NCBI GenBank assembly: GCA_009809945.1
Contig: WTPW01000571.1
Coordinates: 281,732 to 345,731, forward strand
Direction: 5' to 3'
Source of the DNA: Gigaspora margarita
Lineage: Eukaryota; Glomeromycota; Glomeromycetes; Diversisporales; Gigasporaceae
Length of the DNA: 64,000 bases
Shown here: positions 24,326-35,839 of the stretch, in pieces
Numbering within the stretch: position 1 is the first letter of the stretch
Layout of the letters: every line of letters begins with the position of its first letter
The notes under the pieces: model-generated
What the model was told of the DNA's origin: nothing
The model's database searches: none
Seen by the model: the letters and a program-made list of their open reading frames with translations, nothing else
Program-made: the position numbers and the translations under genes

Positions 24326-25689
24326 CTCTTTCCATAGATCCCTATTACCAAAAACAGAAGAAAAAGAAAAAACCTTCTCACGACAAAATTTTCAAATTTT
24401 ATTAAGTAAAGTGATATTTAGCCCTTAAGTAAACTTGTCAAGCACCCAAATATTGACCTAAAAAAGGTGCAATATTTGGGACAACTGGTCAAGAAAACTG
24501 TTCAGAAGCAAAAAACAAAGAAATTAACAAAAATACAGTTTCTTCACCATATGGCAACAACGGTTCTAAAGACTAACAAGTAAAAGTTAGCACAAAAGTA
24601 TAGCGCACCCTTGCTTTACCTAAAGCTACCTGAAGTTCCAATAACAAACCTCTTCTAGAACCAACCCAACCACCAACAAACATAGCAGCAAGCAGCTTTT
24701 CTTTCTTACTTGGCTCCCTATTCCAATCCCGCAAATGGTTTCAGCCCAAGGAAACTCCACTCAGTGAAAAGCAGTAGACACAAAAGAAGGGTTCTGGGGC
24801 CAGAATTCTGTAAATGTATCCAAAATTGGTTCCTTACCCATTTTCAAGCTCTTCTAGATATATGTAATCTTATATCGAATTCAAGCTCTAAATTATACTT
24901 GAGCCAAATACTGTTAACTTACTCTTCTTACTCCTAAATTTGGACTTCCAACATTAAAGAATACATAGTCTTTGTTAACACTCTGGCTATGTTTTTAACC
25001 CCAAACAAGATAACAAACCAATTATACTATATTGCTTGCCCTTAAAACGAGCTGAGAGCACCAAGGACTAAAGTGTCCGAGTGTGCTTCTTTGCGAGCCC
25101 ATTCAAGCCTAATATGCATACTATTTTCTATGTTATTCTAGAATTAATTCAAAAAGTGATTATCCCGATCTAGCTAAGGTCAAAAAGTCTTACCAAAAAG
25201 TTATACCAAAAATTAAAAAAAGTCTTACCAAAAATAAAAGTCTTACCAAAAAGTCTTACCAAAAAAATTTTAATTCAGCAAAGACTTACCAAAAAGTCTT
25301 AACAAAAATTTTAGTCTAACAAAGTCTTACCAAAAAGTCTTATTAAAAATTACTATCTATTCCAAGCTTTTTAAAGCTTTATTACACAATCTGTTATAAT
25401 ATTGGATCATATAATAGCCTTTAACATGTATTGGGCATCACCCTGAACTTGAGCTAGTGGGCTTACTACATTCACTACACAGAACCTGTACCTTAAACTT
25501 CCAATAAAAGTGGTACCCTTCAGGTTGCATGCAGGACCTACTACAAGCTTTACCAGAGTTATGTAAATAAGGGCAAGAATATTCTTTGATCATTTTTGCT
25601 TATAGGAGAAAATAATTAATTAAAGAAAAAAGTCTGTAAAGGTATTATATAAAAATTTATTTTACAATGAGTACACAAAATCTATTCAA
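24326..25689. repeat. Gene-free region with AAAGTCTTACC minisatellite
   Basis: At about 25180-25350 the word AAAGTCTTACCAAAA recurs about nine times in tandem with spacing variation. The preceding stretch (24550-25100) is somewhat richer in G/C than its surroundings but shows no recognisable gene; a 75-codon plus ORF at 24710 matches nothing I know. It may be the leader of the degraded element that follows. Confidence 0.5.
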
Positions 25690-26038
25690 AGCCAACATAC
25701 AAAGAAGTCGAGCAAGCTTTAATTAATATAATCAAAGCCGGTCTCTATTATAGAAAACCAAAAGATGGCAAGTTCATGCAGAATTATAAAGAAAGAATTA
25801 AAAAATTATGACAAGCAGAAGTCCCAGAAGAATATATACTAAATTTGGCCATGACAATATTCCCAATAAAAACAAATATAATAAAATTATGAATGACTAC
25901 AAATCATGGTATGGGCGAGATCCAAAGATTCTTAATTCTATTATAGAACTATATAAACTATATTACAAATTAGCTAAAGACTACTTTGTTGACGAAGCCC
26001 AAATTAATAAAGAAGCAGAAGATTTCCTTAATTCATAA
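25690..26038 (+). pseudogene. Coding relic at the left edge of the degraded integrase/gag region
   Basis: The first part reads PTYKEVEQALINIIKAGLYY, then KPKDGKFMQNYKERIKKL, a stop, and QAEVPEEYILNLAMTIFPI. After a shift near 25865, coding sense continues as YNKIMNDYKSWYGRDPKIL and IIELYKLYYKLAKDYFVDEA and ends at 26038. It is a lysine-rich protein of about 115 residues with one stop and one shift. The family is not recognised. It is convergent with the integrase relic, whose end is only 58 bp away. Confidence 0.5.
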
Positions 26039-26095
26039 AAGACCAGGAACACCAACTTGAAGCATTCCATGAGCATCTTTTATATTATAATTTTT

Positions 26096-27157
26096 TTAAT
26101 TCATGAGCACCCACTGGGGTGGCAATTCAATATCAAAAGGAACAATTTGAAGCTCTTTTCTAACAAAAGACCACTTTGGTCCATTGCACTTATCATCTTC
26201 TAGCCAATATAAAATAGGCTAATTTTTTTGTATCAAGGATTCCTTAATATGATAAATTTGGGAAGACCAATTTATATTGGTTGCTCATCTTCTTCCCCCT
26301 TCCAATTTTCCAGGTTCAAGTAAATATAAAATGGAATTATTTATGTTAAACAAACTTCATCAAAGCCCATAGGCCATATCTTGGTTTGGAGAATTTAGCA
26401 TATACATGATCTAATTTCTAAGCTTCAGCAGGAGACATATCAATTAATTCAGTTTTTGTATTATCAATCTCTTTAAGAAAAATAGCAAGATTATTTACCC
26501 AAGCCCTACAATGCTCTGTTAAAGGTAATAATAATTCTATACCATCTTGAATAAAGAAGGCCCACTCTTGCAAAGTCCAGTTTAATCTTTCAACTATACT
26601 CTGTCTTTTTTTTGATTTGCTTCTACTAATTTTTACATTATATTTATTCATTAACTTCTCACACTTTCTATAAAATTCTGAACCATAATCAATTTGCAAT
26701 ATTTTTAATTGTTTTAAGAGAAAGTTGTAAAATTTAAAAAGTTTATAAATCCTTAAGCAACACTATCAGAATCTTGACCCATTAAAGGGCAAACCCACTT
26801 GGTTTGACTCACAACATCAACACATGTCAAAGCATATTTATAAATTTTATTCCCAACTTTAACATGAGGCATATAACATAAATCGGCTTGTATAACTTCC
26901 ATAGAAACAGTAATGTTGTTAAAGCTAGCACAAGGAATATACTTTGGCTGAGCTTTAAGAATTAAGAATAATAACTGTCTTTCAAGCCAATTACACACTT
27001 CATTTATAGAAAAGTCATATCCAGCTTTTAAAGAAGCTTCATACAATTTTTTTACAGTTCTTTAATAGCTATTAGGCTGATAATAAATCTTACGCAAAGC
27101 AACAGATATATCTAGTTCACGAACATTTTCAGAATCTATTTGTATTATAGGAATAGA
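26096..27157 (-). pseudogene. Retroviral-type (rve) integrase, disrupted
   Basis: This is an integrase-like DDE recombinase relic on minus. Upstream sequence carries KIYYQPNSY-stop-RTVKKLYEASLK and GYDFSINEVCNWLERQ. The core follows with the first Asp in VIQADLCYMPHVKVG and YALTCVDVVSQTKWVCPL, then a damaged stretch (26700-26752). The second Asp is in LQIDYGSEF and the Glu in IVERLNWTLQEWAF. The C-terminal region includes LIDMSPAEA, and further, out of frame, PILYWLEDDKCNGPKWSFV and ELQIVPFDIELPPQWVL, ending at 26096. All three catalytic positions are still visible. Stops at the former SY-RT site and after SPAEA, and a deletion before LQID, mark it as dead. It runs opposite to the gag-like sequence. 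Confidence 0.8.
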
Positions 27158-27220
27158 CAATATTTTTGAGCCAGCTTGCTTGCAAGAAAAAAATAGAAGA
27201 AAGAATCAAGCAATTTAAAG

Positions 27221-28376
27221 GTGCCTTATTTAGCTATACAAGATCGAGTCTACAAATTACAACAGGATCTTGTCTCAAAAGAGGATTATATTAATTACCT
27301 TGAAAAAGAAATCATAATTCATGATGAGGTCCTAGACCTATTGAAATTAGAAATTTCTAATTTTAAAAAACAATTAAAAAAGACAATCCAAGATTCTACA
27401 AATTAAGAGAATTATATAGATTATTTAGAAAAATGGTTAGCAATTTTCTAGAATGAAATAGACTGTTTTTCTTACAAGCCCGAAAAAATATAAAAAAAAC
27501 AATTTAGATTTTACTTCTTTTTTGGCTAAGCATAGCCCCGAGCAAGTATTGTGGAGGAAGGCAGGCTCAAAGTTAGAAAATATAGAAACCTTAATTTTAT
27601 CTACTAAATATAACAATAATATATCTGACTTCAAGCAAGAATTGCGAGAAGGTAGAGAAATGGTGCAACTATTAGGATCCTCTCGAACATTATCTCTTCC
27701 TGAAAATTAAGCCACAATCCAAAATAATAGAATTTGGCAAGAGATTAATAACATTAGACAATATCTTCAGAGTCCAATTACAATAGCACCTACAATAAAT
27801 GGCATTAAAGATTATCTTGATATAATTTCTGATGCCAGAGAAAGGTTTGAAAGATTGGTGCTACAAATATATCTATGAGCAAATGCCCGAGCAATCAATG
27901 ACAAAAAATCAAGTAGTGAATTTGCAAACCCAGCTAACAAATTTGCAAACCCAGTTAGCTGATTCACAGACCCAGTTAGCCGATTCACAAACCCAGTTAA
28001 CCACTATGATTTTCTTCACTAGGCTTATGAGGCCCACAGAACTCAACATAATATATATTAAATCTCGAGAACTTGATAGCTGAATTACAATTCATATACA
28101 AAAAAGGTGGATATCAGAATTGCTCCTAGAAAGCTTTGCATTAAGATTCAAGAATAGACAAACCTATCAACAACTACAGGATTGTAATACCGATAGAGCA
28201 ATTACTATGCATCTCTTAAATCTTACAACGAATCGATACAACAAATGGAAAAATAGATGCAGAACTATACAAAATAAGTGGGGCAAGTAGAAAACATGGG
28301 CCCAAAATTCAGAACAATTAATTAATAAGTTAAATCAACAAATTTTTACGCTACAGAATAACCCACCAAATATACA
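27221..28376 (+). pseudogene. Coiled-coil protein relic upstream of the gag-like sequence
   Basis: Coding sense runs across three frames. At 27221-27406 a helical stretch contains EDYINYLEKEIIIHDEVLDL. At 27522-27880 AKHSPEQVLWRKAGSKLENI continues through a stop to IWQEINNIRQYLQSPITI. At 27832-28083 a 21-bp tandem repeat encodes heptads LQTQLTN / LQTQLAD / SQTQLAD / SQTQLT. Farther on, LLNLTTNRYNKWKNRCRTIQ and INKLNQQIFTLQNNPPNIQ lead into the gag-like frame. The whole looks like one long coiled-coil protein or domain decayed by shifts and stops. Confidence 0.55.
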
Positions 28377-29266
28377 ATGAATAGGAATAGCAGGATACCC
28401 ACTCCAAATTTTAATGGCTATCCTGATGAGGATCCAGAAGAATTTATTAATTCTTTTCACTCATATCTTGTGGCTGTAGAAATTAATGTATTAGCCGAAC
28501 ATGCCCATAGAGTTCGAGCGCATGGTCTTTTTGAAACATGCCTCAAAGGTGATGCTAAAGATTGGTATAAAAGATCTCTTCGAAGAAAGAATTGGGAATT
28601 GAGAAATTTATTAGATAATACTGGCCAAGCCAATTTAGGTGTGACCCAGGGACGAACAGCAGTACAACTTGGAGCAAATCTAAGACACGGCACCGTGGGC
28701 CAGGCTAGAAATATTGTCATACAGTATTTGATGAAAACTGGTCTTTTGCTAATGGGTGCCCAACAGATCGATTACCCAATGTGCCAAATGCTAATGCCGG
28801 ACAAACTATAGTAGCAAATGGAATCTGACTTGGCCAGGCAATATACTGGCTTAAAACTAACTACCCCATAGTTATTGCGGAAACACAGTGAATGCTGTTT
28901 GGTTTAACAGTCCAAGGCAGTGATTCTGTAGGTCGATTCTATTCTAAATTACGTAAACTTGCTAGGTTAACAGGTATTGATGACTAGCAAATTCGATTAC
29001 AATTTATTCGTGGCATCTCTCCAGATAATTAATTAGAAATTAGACGTATTGGCATTAACAGACCCGTATTAGAATTGTTTTCAGAACTCGAAGAAATTGA
29101 AAAATATAAGACAGAGCAATTATCTGGAGCTTATTTATATTCAACCCCAAAGCCAATTTTGGGACAGCAATTTTATTCTAATGAAGATATTGATAGGCTT
29201 ATAGAAGAGCGAATAGCTTCTAGAAAAAATTTAGTTTTGAAAAAGCCAAAAAAAATAAACTGTTAA
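28377..29266 (+). pseudogene. Retroelement gag-like protein, disrupted
   Basis: The first frame (28377-28811) starts PTPNFNGYPDEDPEEFINSF and contains AHGLFETCLKGDAKDWYKRS, the pattern of retrotransposon capsid domains (F-x-G-x3-EDP...F and an A-x2-W-Y block). After stops and a shift near 28860 it continues with MLFGLTVQGSDSVGRFYSKL, RLQFIRGISPDN and RPVLELFSELEEIEKYK, ending KKPKKINC at 29266. A capsid-like role in particle assembly is inferred from these motifs only. No protease or reverse transcriptase is seen nearby. It lies about 1.2 kb from the oppositely oriented integrase relic and ends 166 bp before a hAT insertion. Confidence 0.6.
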
Positions 29267-29424
29267 AATCTACTCCTATTTTTCATCTGATAGTCAATTA
29301 GATTTCATATATATTTAAAATTTATTAATCAGACTTTTTAGTCAAGTCTAAGTTTGGTCTGGTCTGGTCTGAAGTCTGTAGACTGGTCTGAGTCTGAATA
29401 TATATTTATATATATTTTTTGGTG

Positions 29425-29432
29425 CTAAATAG
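29425..29432. repeat. Target-site duplication, left, of the 1982-bp hAT element
   Basis: CTAAATAG, exactly repeated at 31415-31422. Confidence 0.93.
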
Positions 29433-31414
29433 TAGTGAATTGACTCGATTATACGATACTTGATCATTGATTAACTTAGATTAATGATTGAGTACTAATT
29501 AATGGGCTTGAGCAACAATAGGTCAATCAATGATCAATTATACTGATCAATCAAATAAGTATATCTTTGATCGATCAAAATATTTTTAATATGAATAGAA
29601 AATATCATCACTTAAATTTTTTTTTTTAAAATAAAAAATTTTTAATATATCATTGCTTAAAGTTTTTTTAAAATTTTTTTATATCATTGCTTAAGAGTAG
29701 GGTGAACATAGAGTGTACAAAATTTTTTTGTGTACTGTACATAAAAATCAATCATTACACGTGATTCTAGAAATTTCTGTAATATAAAAATTTTTTAACA
29801 ACCCATGTGCTTTTTTAACTTTTTATATCGCTATTTGTTCGTAAAACTTTATTAATTATCCCAACTTTATTTTTTTATCTTTTTAAGTATCGAGCAGCAA
29901 TTCTATGTTTTTATTTGTTATATATGCGATAAGGGAAAAATTTAGCAATTCCAAATTAGAGATCTAACCAAAGAAATCAAAACAATTGAGGAAAAACTAA
30001 AAGAAACCTGCCAGAACAGTCAAAAGTAAGTCAAAAGCCAGAAAAAATAATGGTGGAAGATAAAATTTTGAAAAAAGTGGCACAAATAATCTGTAACCAT
30101 AAAAAAAAACTTTGAACCAACTTGTAGATCAGTTTTGATAAAAAAAAGTCTTTAATATATAGAACCAATTCGAAGAACTATTTTATATAAACATATTTAT
30201 TTCTTTTTTGAAACTTTTAATAAAATTTATCATACCCGAACTCCAACCTTCATGTTTACTAATATAAATAATAAGACCATTTTGGTTATAACGTAGCAGT
30301 ATATTCAAGATAAGGATAAATGTTTGGATATAGAGCTATTGACCAACTCATTAATAAAAACAATGCTTTTTTATTAGTGAAATGTTCCAACCTTTGAAAT
30401 CAATAGATAATTCAATCGAAGGCAGTTTATAAAAATGAATTCACTACTTATCTTCTATTGTTATTATCTCAACGATCATTCAATTGATCATATTGAATTA
30501 TCTAAGACCTTGTTTAAAACTTTCCTTATTACTCCTGCACTATTATGATTTGATCCCCTACGTTGACCTACCATGACTATCATTCATTCTTTCCTGAATT
30601 ATAACCTCTATACCCACCCTACGTTATTACTATAAGCATTCATTATACTGTGATAGTTGTGTACACATCAGGATAGAATTGCTAGATCCCCAATATAAGA
30701 GTTATGTGTGAAATGCTCCAATCCTTTGGCTATATCACGCTCAACTAAGAAGTCCAGTCGACATGTCCTTCAGGTATAATCACTAGATCCCAAACACATG
30801 GCTTATGTAAAATTTTTATTTCATGCACATAATGCGCATAATAGGAAAAGTTCAGAATTTCTTATGAGGTTTCAGAATATCTCAGAAACTACTAAAATTT
30901 TGGCAGCTTGTTAGCATTATTAATACATATAAAAAATAATACATGTAAATTTTAAAATACACATAATAAAAAATAATTTCTTTGGTTTGCCAACTAAATA
31001 ATAAAATATTTATTTTTATATTTAGATTTTGCCAATTATATTTTATAATTTAATGCTATTGCATTTTTTTTGAACTAATTTTTTTTTAAAAAAAATAGTA
31101 GAATCTTTTTTTAAATCGATTTTTGTGGATTTTATTTTGATAGACTTGTGGCTGTGCAAGCTTTTAAATTATGCTTTTGTAGAAAACAAACATAATGAAC
31201 ATTGCTAATTTAATCGAATTAGAATCCTGAACCTAATTTGATAATCGATCAATGATTGACCCAATGATTGATCAATTATATATGCTCGAGCTTATAAATT
31301 ATATGCTTGATCGATTATACTCGATTAAAATACATAATCGATTTTTGATCGATCATTGAAAATTTTTTTTAATCAATCATTGATCAACAATTTTTTTGTC
31401 GAGTCAATTCACTA
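29433..31414. mobile_element. Non-autonomous hAT element, 1982 bp, perfect TIRs
   Basis: Both ends are exactly TAGTGAATTGACTCGA in inverted orientation, flanked by perfect 8-bp duplications. TGATCAAT/TGATCGAT words cluster within about 200 bp of each end, probable transposase-binding sites. No transposase is present. Near 29950-30030 a short coiled-coil-like reading (DLTKEIKTIEEKLKETCQNS) could be a captured gene fragment. The TIR differs from that of the 16006-19983 element beyond TAGTG, so a different transposase is likely needed. Confidence 0.92.
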
Positions 31415-31422
31415 CTAAATAG
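31415..31422. repeat. Target-site duplication, right, of the 1982-bp hAT element
   Basis: CTAAATAG, identical to 29425-29432. Confidence 0.93.
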
Positions 31423-31916
31423 TAATACCACTGAAATTAATTTTTGAAAAAGGCCTATTTCATCTTTATTAGAGAAAATTAAAATTTTTTATAAGAAAGA
31501 GCAAATAAAATTTATATAGATATGTTCCTTGTAATTTATTTATTTAAAAAAAGTATTAACATATAGGTGGATTTAACGCATTTTCATTAGTATGATATTT
31601 TCGAATTGCATATCAATCTTGAATTTAAACCAATTAAGTTTTTATTTTGGTTATTTTGATTTTCTATTTTGAAAAGTGCACTCTGGTTGTACCTTGATCT
31701 AAAAAAAAAAATAAATATAAAATGAGCTAAATAATTCTGGGCATAGTTGGCCATGGACCAAATTTATTGATATGATTTTGTTATATTCAAATGATCATCA
31801 TATGCATCAAATCCACCCATATGAATAATTTTGTCTTTCAAGTAAAATAGGTCAAAAACAATTTGTTTTCAAATTTTAATTTCAGGTTTTAGAACAATTT
31901 TATTCTTATATAAGTA

Positions 31917-32452
31917 CTAAACAAGTTTACTTTGTGCATAAAATTAGAATTAATTATAGTCAGTACCATCTAAAGCCAACAAATTTTATATAGACACTAA
32001 TTTTTTAACGTAGTATAATATAATTAATCAATAAATATGCAGAAAATTTTAATATAAATTTAAATTTTATTAATAAATTTTAAAGTTTTGTTAATAAATT
32101 TAAATTTATTATATTTATATATAAGCACCAAATTTTTAAACTATATATAACTTTAAATTGATATTAACTTCGTAAAATAAAATATTTTAAAAATTTTTTT
32201 GTAGATTTGATAGTTTAATCAAAATGGTATTAAATATATAAAAACCTTTTTTTAGTTTATTTTATTTTAAAAAAATTTAAAAGTTTAAAAATTTTATAGT
32301 TAAAAGTTAATAGCTTTTTATAGTTGTAACTGTAGTAAAATTTCAATATATATTTTTAATAATTTTATTAATAATAAAATTATACAAATTTCTATGATTC
32401 TCTAAATTTTACTAATTGATTCTAATCTTTTGTTCCAAGTAAACTTGTTTTG
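31917..32452. mobile_element. TA-flanked inverted-repeat element, family CAAGTTTACTT, copy 1
   Basis: The ends are CTAAACAAGTTTACTT and, reverse-complemented, CAAAACAAGTTTACTT, with TA on both outer sides. There is no ORF. The size and TA duplication fit a Tc1/mariner-type MITE. Confidence 0.65.
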
Positions 32453-32614
32453 TATCAAAAAAATGTATCATTTTAGTATTATTTTATTTTTTTAAAATTT
32501 GAGACAAAGATGCCTAATTTTGAACTTTTGATAAAAATTTTTGAAATTGAGTATTCTTTCTTCAAATTTTAAGAAAAGTAAGATAAAATATGCCAATTTG
32601 ATGTATTTTTTAGT

Positions 32615-33113
32615 GTTAAACAAATTTACTTAGTGCAAAAAGTTATAATTAATTAGTATAATTTCAAGTAATATAATATTTTTACAATATACATATATTA
32701 TATCTATAGTGTTTAACACTAGTAAATACAAATTATAATATACTAAAATTTTTGATATTAGGGTTAGGGTTAGAGTTTGTGTTAAGGTTTGGGTTAAAGG
32801 TTTGTTTATGCCATAATTTTGCAAGAAATTTTTTTTGTTAAAATGTGAAAATAGATTTCTTAGACAGAATTTTCAATATATATGATTTTTGAAAATTCAC
32901 CATTTTTTTGAAAAATTCAGGTTACATGATCTTTATGTTATACAAATTCATTATTTTTGATTGATCAAAACACATGTAGTGTTGAACACCAATGTAGTGT
33001 GCTTTATCAACATCCTATTTTTAATAATTATAGTAATAAATTATACAAAATGCTATAATTCTTTAAATTTTACTAATTAATTCTTACTTCTTACTCTAAG
33101 TAAACTTGTTCAG
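32615..33113. mobile_element. Same family, copy 2, with telomere-like block
   Basis: The inverted ends TTAAACAAATTTACTTAG and CTGAACAAGTTTACTTAG are related to the neighbour at 31917-32452. The interior at 32758-32780 contains TTAGGGTTAGGGTTAGAG. No coding sequence is present. Confidence 0.6.
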
Positions 33114-34261
33114 TATCCAAATATACATATATGTATATTTGTACTCAAAAAGTTTGCAAACTTCAGGCCAGATCCAGACCAGATTCAGCCTTACCTAAAA
33201 GTTTAAAACACAAAAGTTTGAGTCTGGTTTGGTAACTATACTATACTCAAATTTAACAAAAGTCTAGTCTAGTCCAAGTCTATAGAAGCACTAGTAACTA
33301 TTAATCTTTTTTTTTGGACCCAGGTTAGCAGTTTTTGGGATTTGGACTATGCCTGATAAAAATTTTATTTGAACTTGAACAAATATGAACATGAGCTAAT
33401 CCAAATAGTGTCCATGTATCTATCTTTTTTTTGCTGAAATTTTTGAAATATTCCAGAGTTTCACTCAGGTTTTAACCTCAATTTGATGCTATATTTGGAA
33501 TATTTCAGAGTTATAGCCTATGTGTTTTATTTGAACTAAGTATCTTATGGGTAATAAAAAAAATATAAATGTCTATCTCTAATGATTCATATTGTCTATG
33601 CCCATATTTTGCCAATACTGCACATTATACAACAAATACAGCTCATTAAAAAAAAAAACTTAATTTTGTATTTTCTTCTATCATAACTGCTTGAAATATA
33701 TCAAACAAATATATTGTCAGTTAATTTTTTCTCTTTTCACGATTGTAAAGAATGTCTATTATAATCTTTACCACTTCAGAAAAAGACAAAGGGTTATACT
33801 TAGCCTCATCAGTCTTGGTAATTTTAGATTACTCTCTATAATTACTCTCAATAGTCTTATATATTTTAGATCACTGAGCATGTTGTTGAAAGGTCAATGA
33901 ACAATTTACAATGATCCTGTTATAAAAGTTTAGACAGAGCATATCACTTATTTCTATATAAACTGGCAAAGTTTTGTTAGTTTGGCCTTTGGAAATACCA
34001 TTTTTGGTTACCTTTTTTCTACTTTGATAATTGCTGGCTTTAGCAAAAAGTAATAATACATCTAGTCTTCTTTGCTTCATTTTGAAATTATTTTGGGATT
34101 ATTTTGCATGGTGAAGTGCTATGCTTTGCTGAATTAATTATAAAAGAAATTTTTATTTTTCATAAATAAAATGGTGAAATATATTTTTTTTATTAACAAC
34201 CTTTGCACTACCTTTATTAAATCCTTAAATTCAAATACAAGTATACAAATAATGATCTAAA
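33114..34261. other. Gene-free AT-rich region
   Basis: GTCTGGTCT/AGACCAGA-like words near 33170-33290 resemble 29345-29395. Short ORFs at 33691 and 33871 (minus) are unsupported. Confidence 0.4.
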
Positions 34262-34805
34262 GTTTTTGGGTAGGCATCAACCCGGCTATTTCATTGAGCA
34301 CCCAAGTAGGGTTGTCTCACTGAACCTTTTTTCTTTCAACAAATCCTGAACTGTCAGTTACTTCTTGGTACGAATCGCAGTCTGAAAATGCTGCTACAAG
34401 TTCTTGAAGTATCCTTTTAGACTTCAGCCTCCCAGTACGTCTCGTGACTTCAGTTATTCAAATCGATATTCTGACTCAAGGATGACCCTGTGGTTTTGAT
34501 CCTGACTACTTGCAGTGCCACTCCACAGAGAACTGTCAATTGATGTCGCATACACAAGGGTACAACTAGCCACACATGCACTTTTGGTGCCTAATTTGAG
34601 TGGTCCACCCAAAGATTCCACACTAGTTCTATATCTGCAACCTGCTACAGGTATTGCCTATTTAAAACCCTCTGATCTATACAGTTTTCCCAATATAGTA
34701 GGACCTGCAAACATAGAATTATGATTTGCCGCCACTGAAAATTGAACTGGCAACCTTCTGATTTGCATCCTCAGAGCATAACCACTATGCTATCGACCCA
34801 GAGGA
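34262..34805 (-). repeat. SINE-like repeat, partial copy with a different tRNA-like head
   Basis: 34540-34680 matches the body of the 1-kb repeat (CACATGCACTTTTGGTGCC, CTATTTAAAACCCTCTGATC). Read on minus from about 34805, the head is TCGATAGCATAGTGGTTATG with a later GCCAGTTCAATTTTC: A- and B-box-like, but unlike copies 1, 3 and 4. It appears to be a related repeat body joined to another tRNA-like promoter. Confidence 0.5.
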
Positions 34806-35323
34806 CTAATAAAATAGTAAATATTATATTTTTAAAAGTACTTTAAACTATATAAATTAGTTACCCAGATAATTAATTGATTTGGATAATCTAATCAGAA
34901 GGATGTCCTCCTATAAGTGATTCTGAGATAGTTGGTATAGTACTAATGATCATCTAATTTGTACTTTTGGTGATCGCCTTGATGAACTCTATGCTAGAGC
35001 TTGGACCTGGATATCAGTTTATCTATTTAGGAGTATCCTTTTTATGAAAGTTGTATCTGGAAAACTGCTAACATTTAATTTGCAGATAACTAGATAAATC
35101 CTATAAAAAACCAGAAAACTCTTATGAATAATCAGATAGTCTATGGATATCCAGATAAACCAGATAACTTTGGGTATCATTATGACAAAATAGATAAAAT
35201 ACAAAATAATATTTAACCTCATTTTATATTCAAATTATATTATAGGTATAACAAATATTATTAATCTTTATCTTGTTATGCTATTTAATTCATAAATATT
35301 GATATTTACTAATTTAACTACCA
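34806..35323. other. No gene recognised
   Basis: AT-rich spacer. The minus ORF at 35019 is hydrophobic composition noise. Confidence 0.4.
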
Positions 35324-35432
35324 TAAAATCTTGAAATAATATGCAGGGGTGAAATTATAATTGTTGGCCCAAATTAAACTTAATTCAGGCCAAGATTTGA
35401 AATAATGCCCATGTCCACTATTCAAGATTTTA
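35324..35432. mobile_element. 109-bp TA-type MITE, copy 1
   Basis: Inverted ends TAAAATCTTGAAATA/TTCAAGATTTTA surround a palindromic core GGCCCAAATTAAACTTAATT. It has the same length and plan as 54264-54372. Confidence 0.7.
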
Positions 35433-35839
35433 CAGTATATCTTATTTATGCTAATTAGCATGAGTTTTATTTAATGAAAATACTATACTAAAGATGTACT
35501 AAAGCCCTGTAGTATTATATATTTACCACTGATTTTAATTTATTTATCTGTTAATAATCACTACAAGGCTTTAGCATTAGCACATCTCGATTAAAATAAA
35601 TAACCATTGAATAAAGGTTGCACATAACAAGTATCTAATAGAATTCATACAGAGGGTTCCCAAAATTCTGAGTTTGGATATGTTAGAGTGGATCAGAATT
35701 ATGGTCAGCTGGATCAGAATTGATCAATTTTGCCCCATGATCATAAAAAATTTTACTAATAAATCATATCCATTCATTAAGTAAAAAAATGTCTAGCTGA
35801 TAATTTTGCTATAGAACCTGCTAGTGCTTGTATTTGAAT

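Noticed and set aside
28457..28720. 87-codon minus ORF
   Set aside because: Antisense shadow of the gag-like frame.
32758..32800. True telomere
   Set aside because: Only two or three degenerate TTAGGG units within an inverted-repeat element, with normal sequence on both sides.
34700..34805. Possible tRNA gene on minus
   Set aside because: D-arm and T-arm are tRNA-like, but the anticodon loop is nine bases and the acceptor does not pair; treated as a SINE head.
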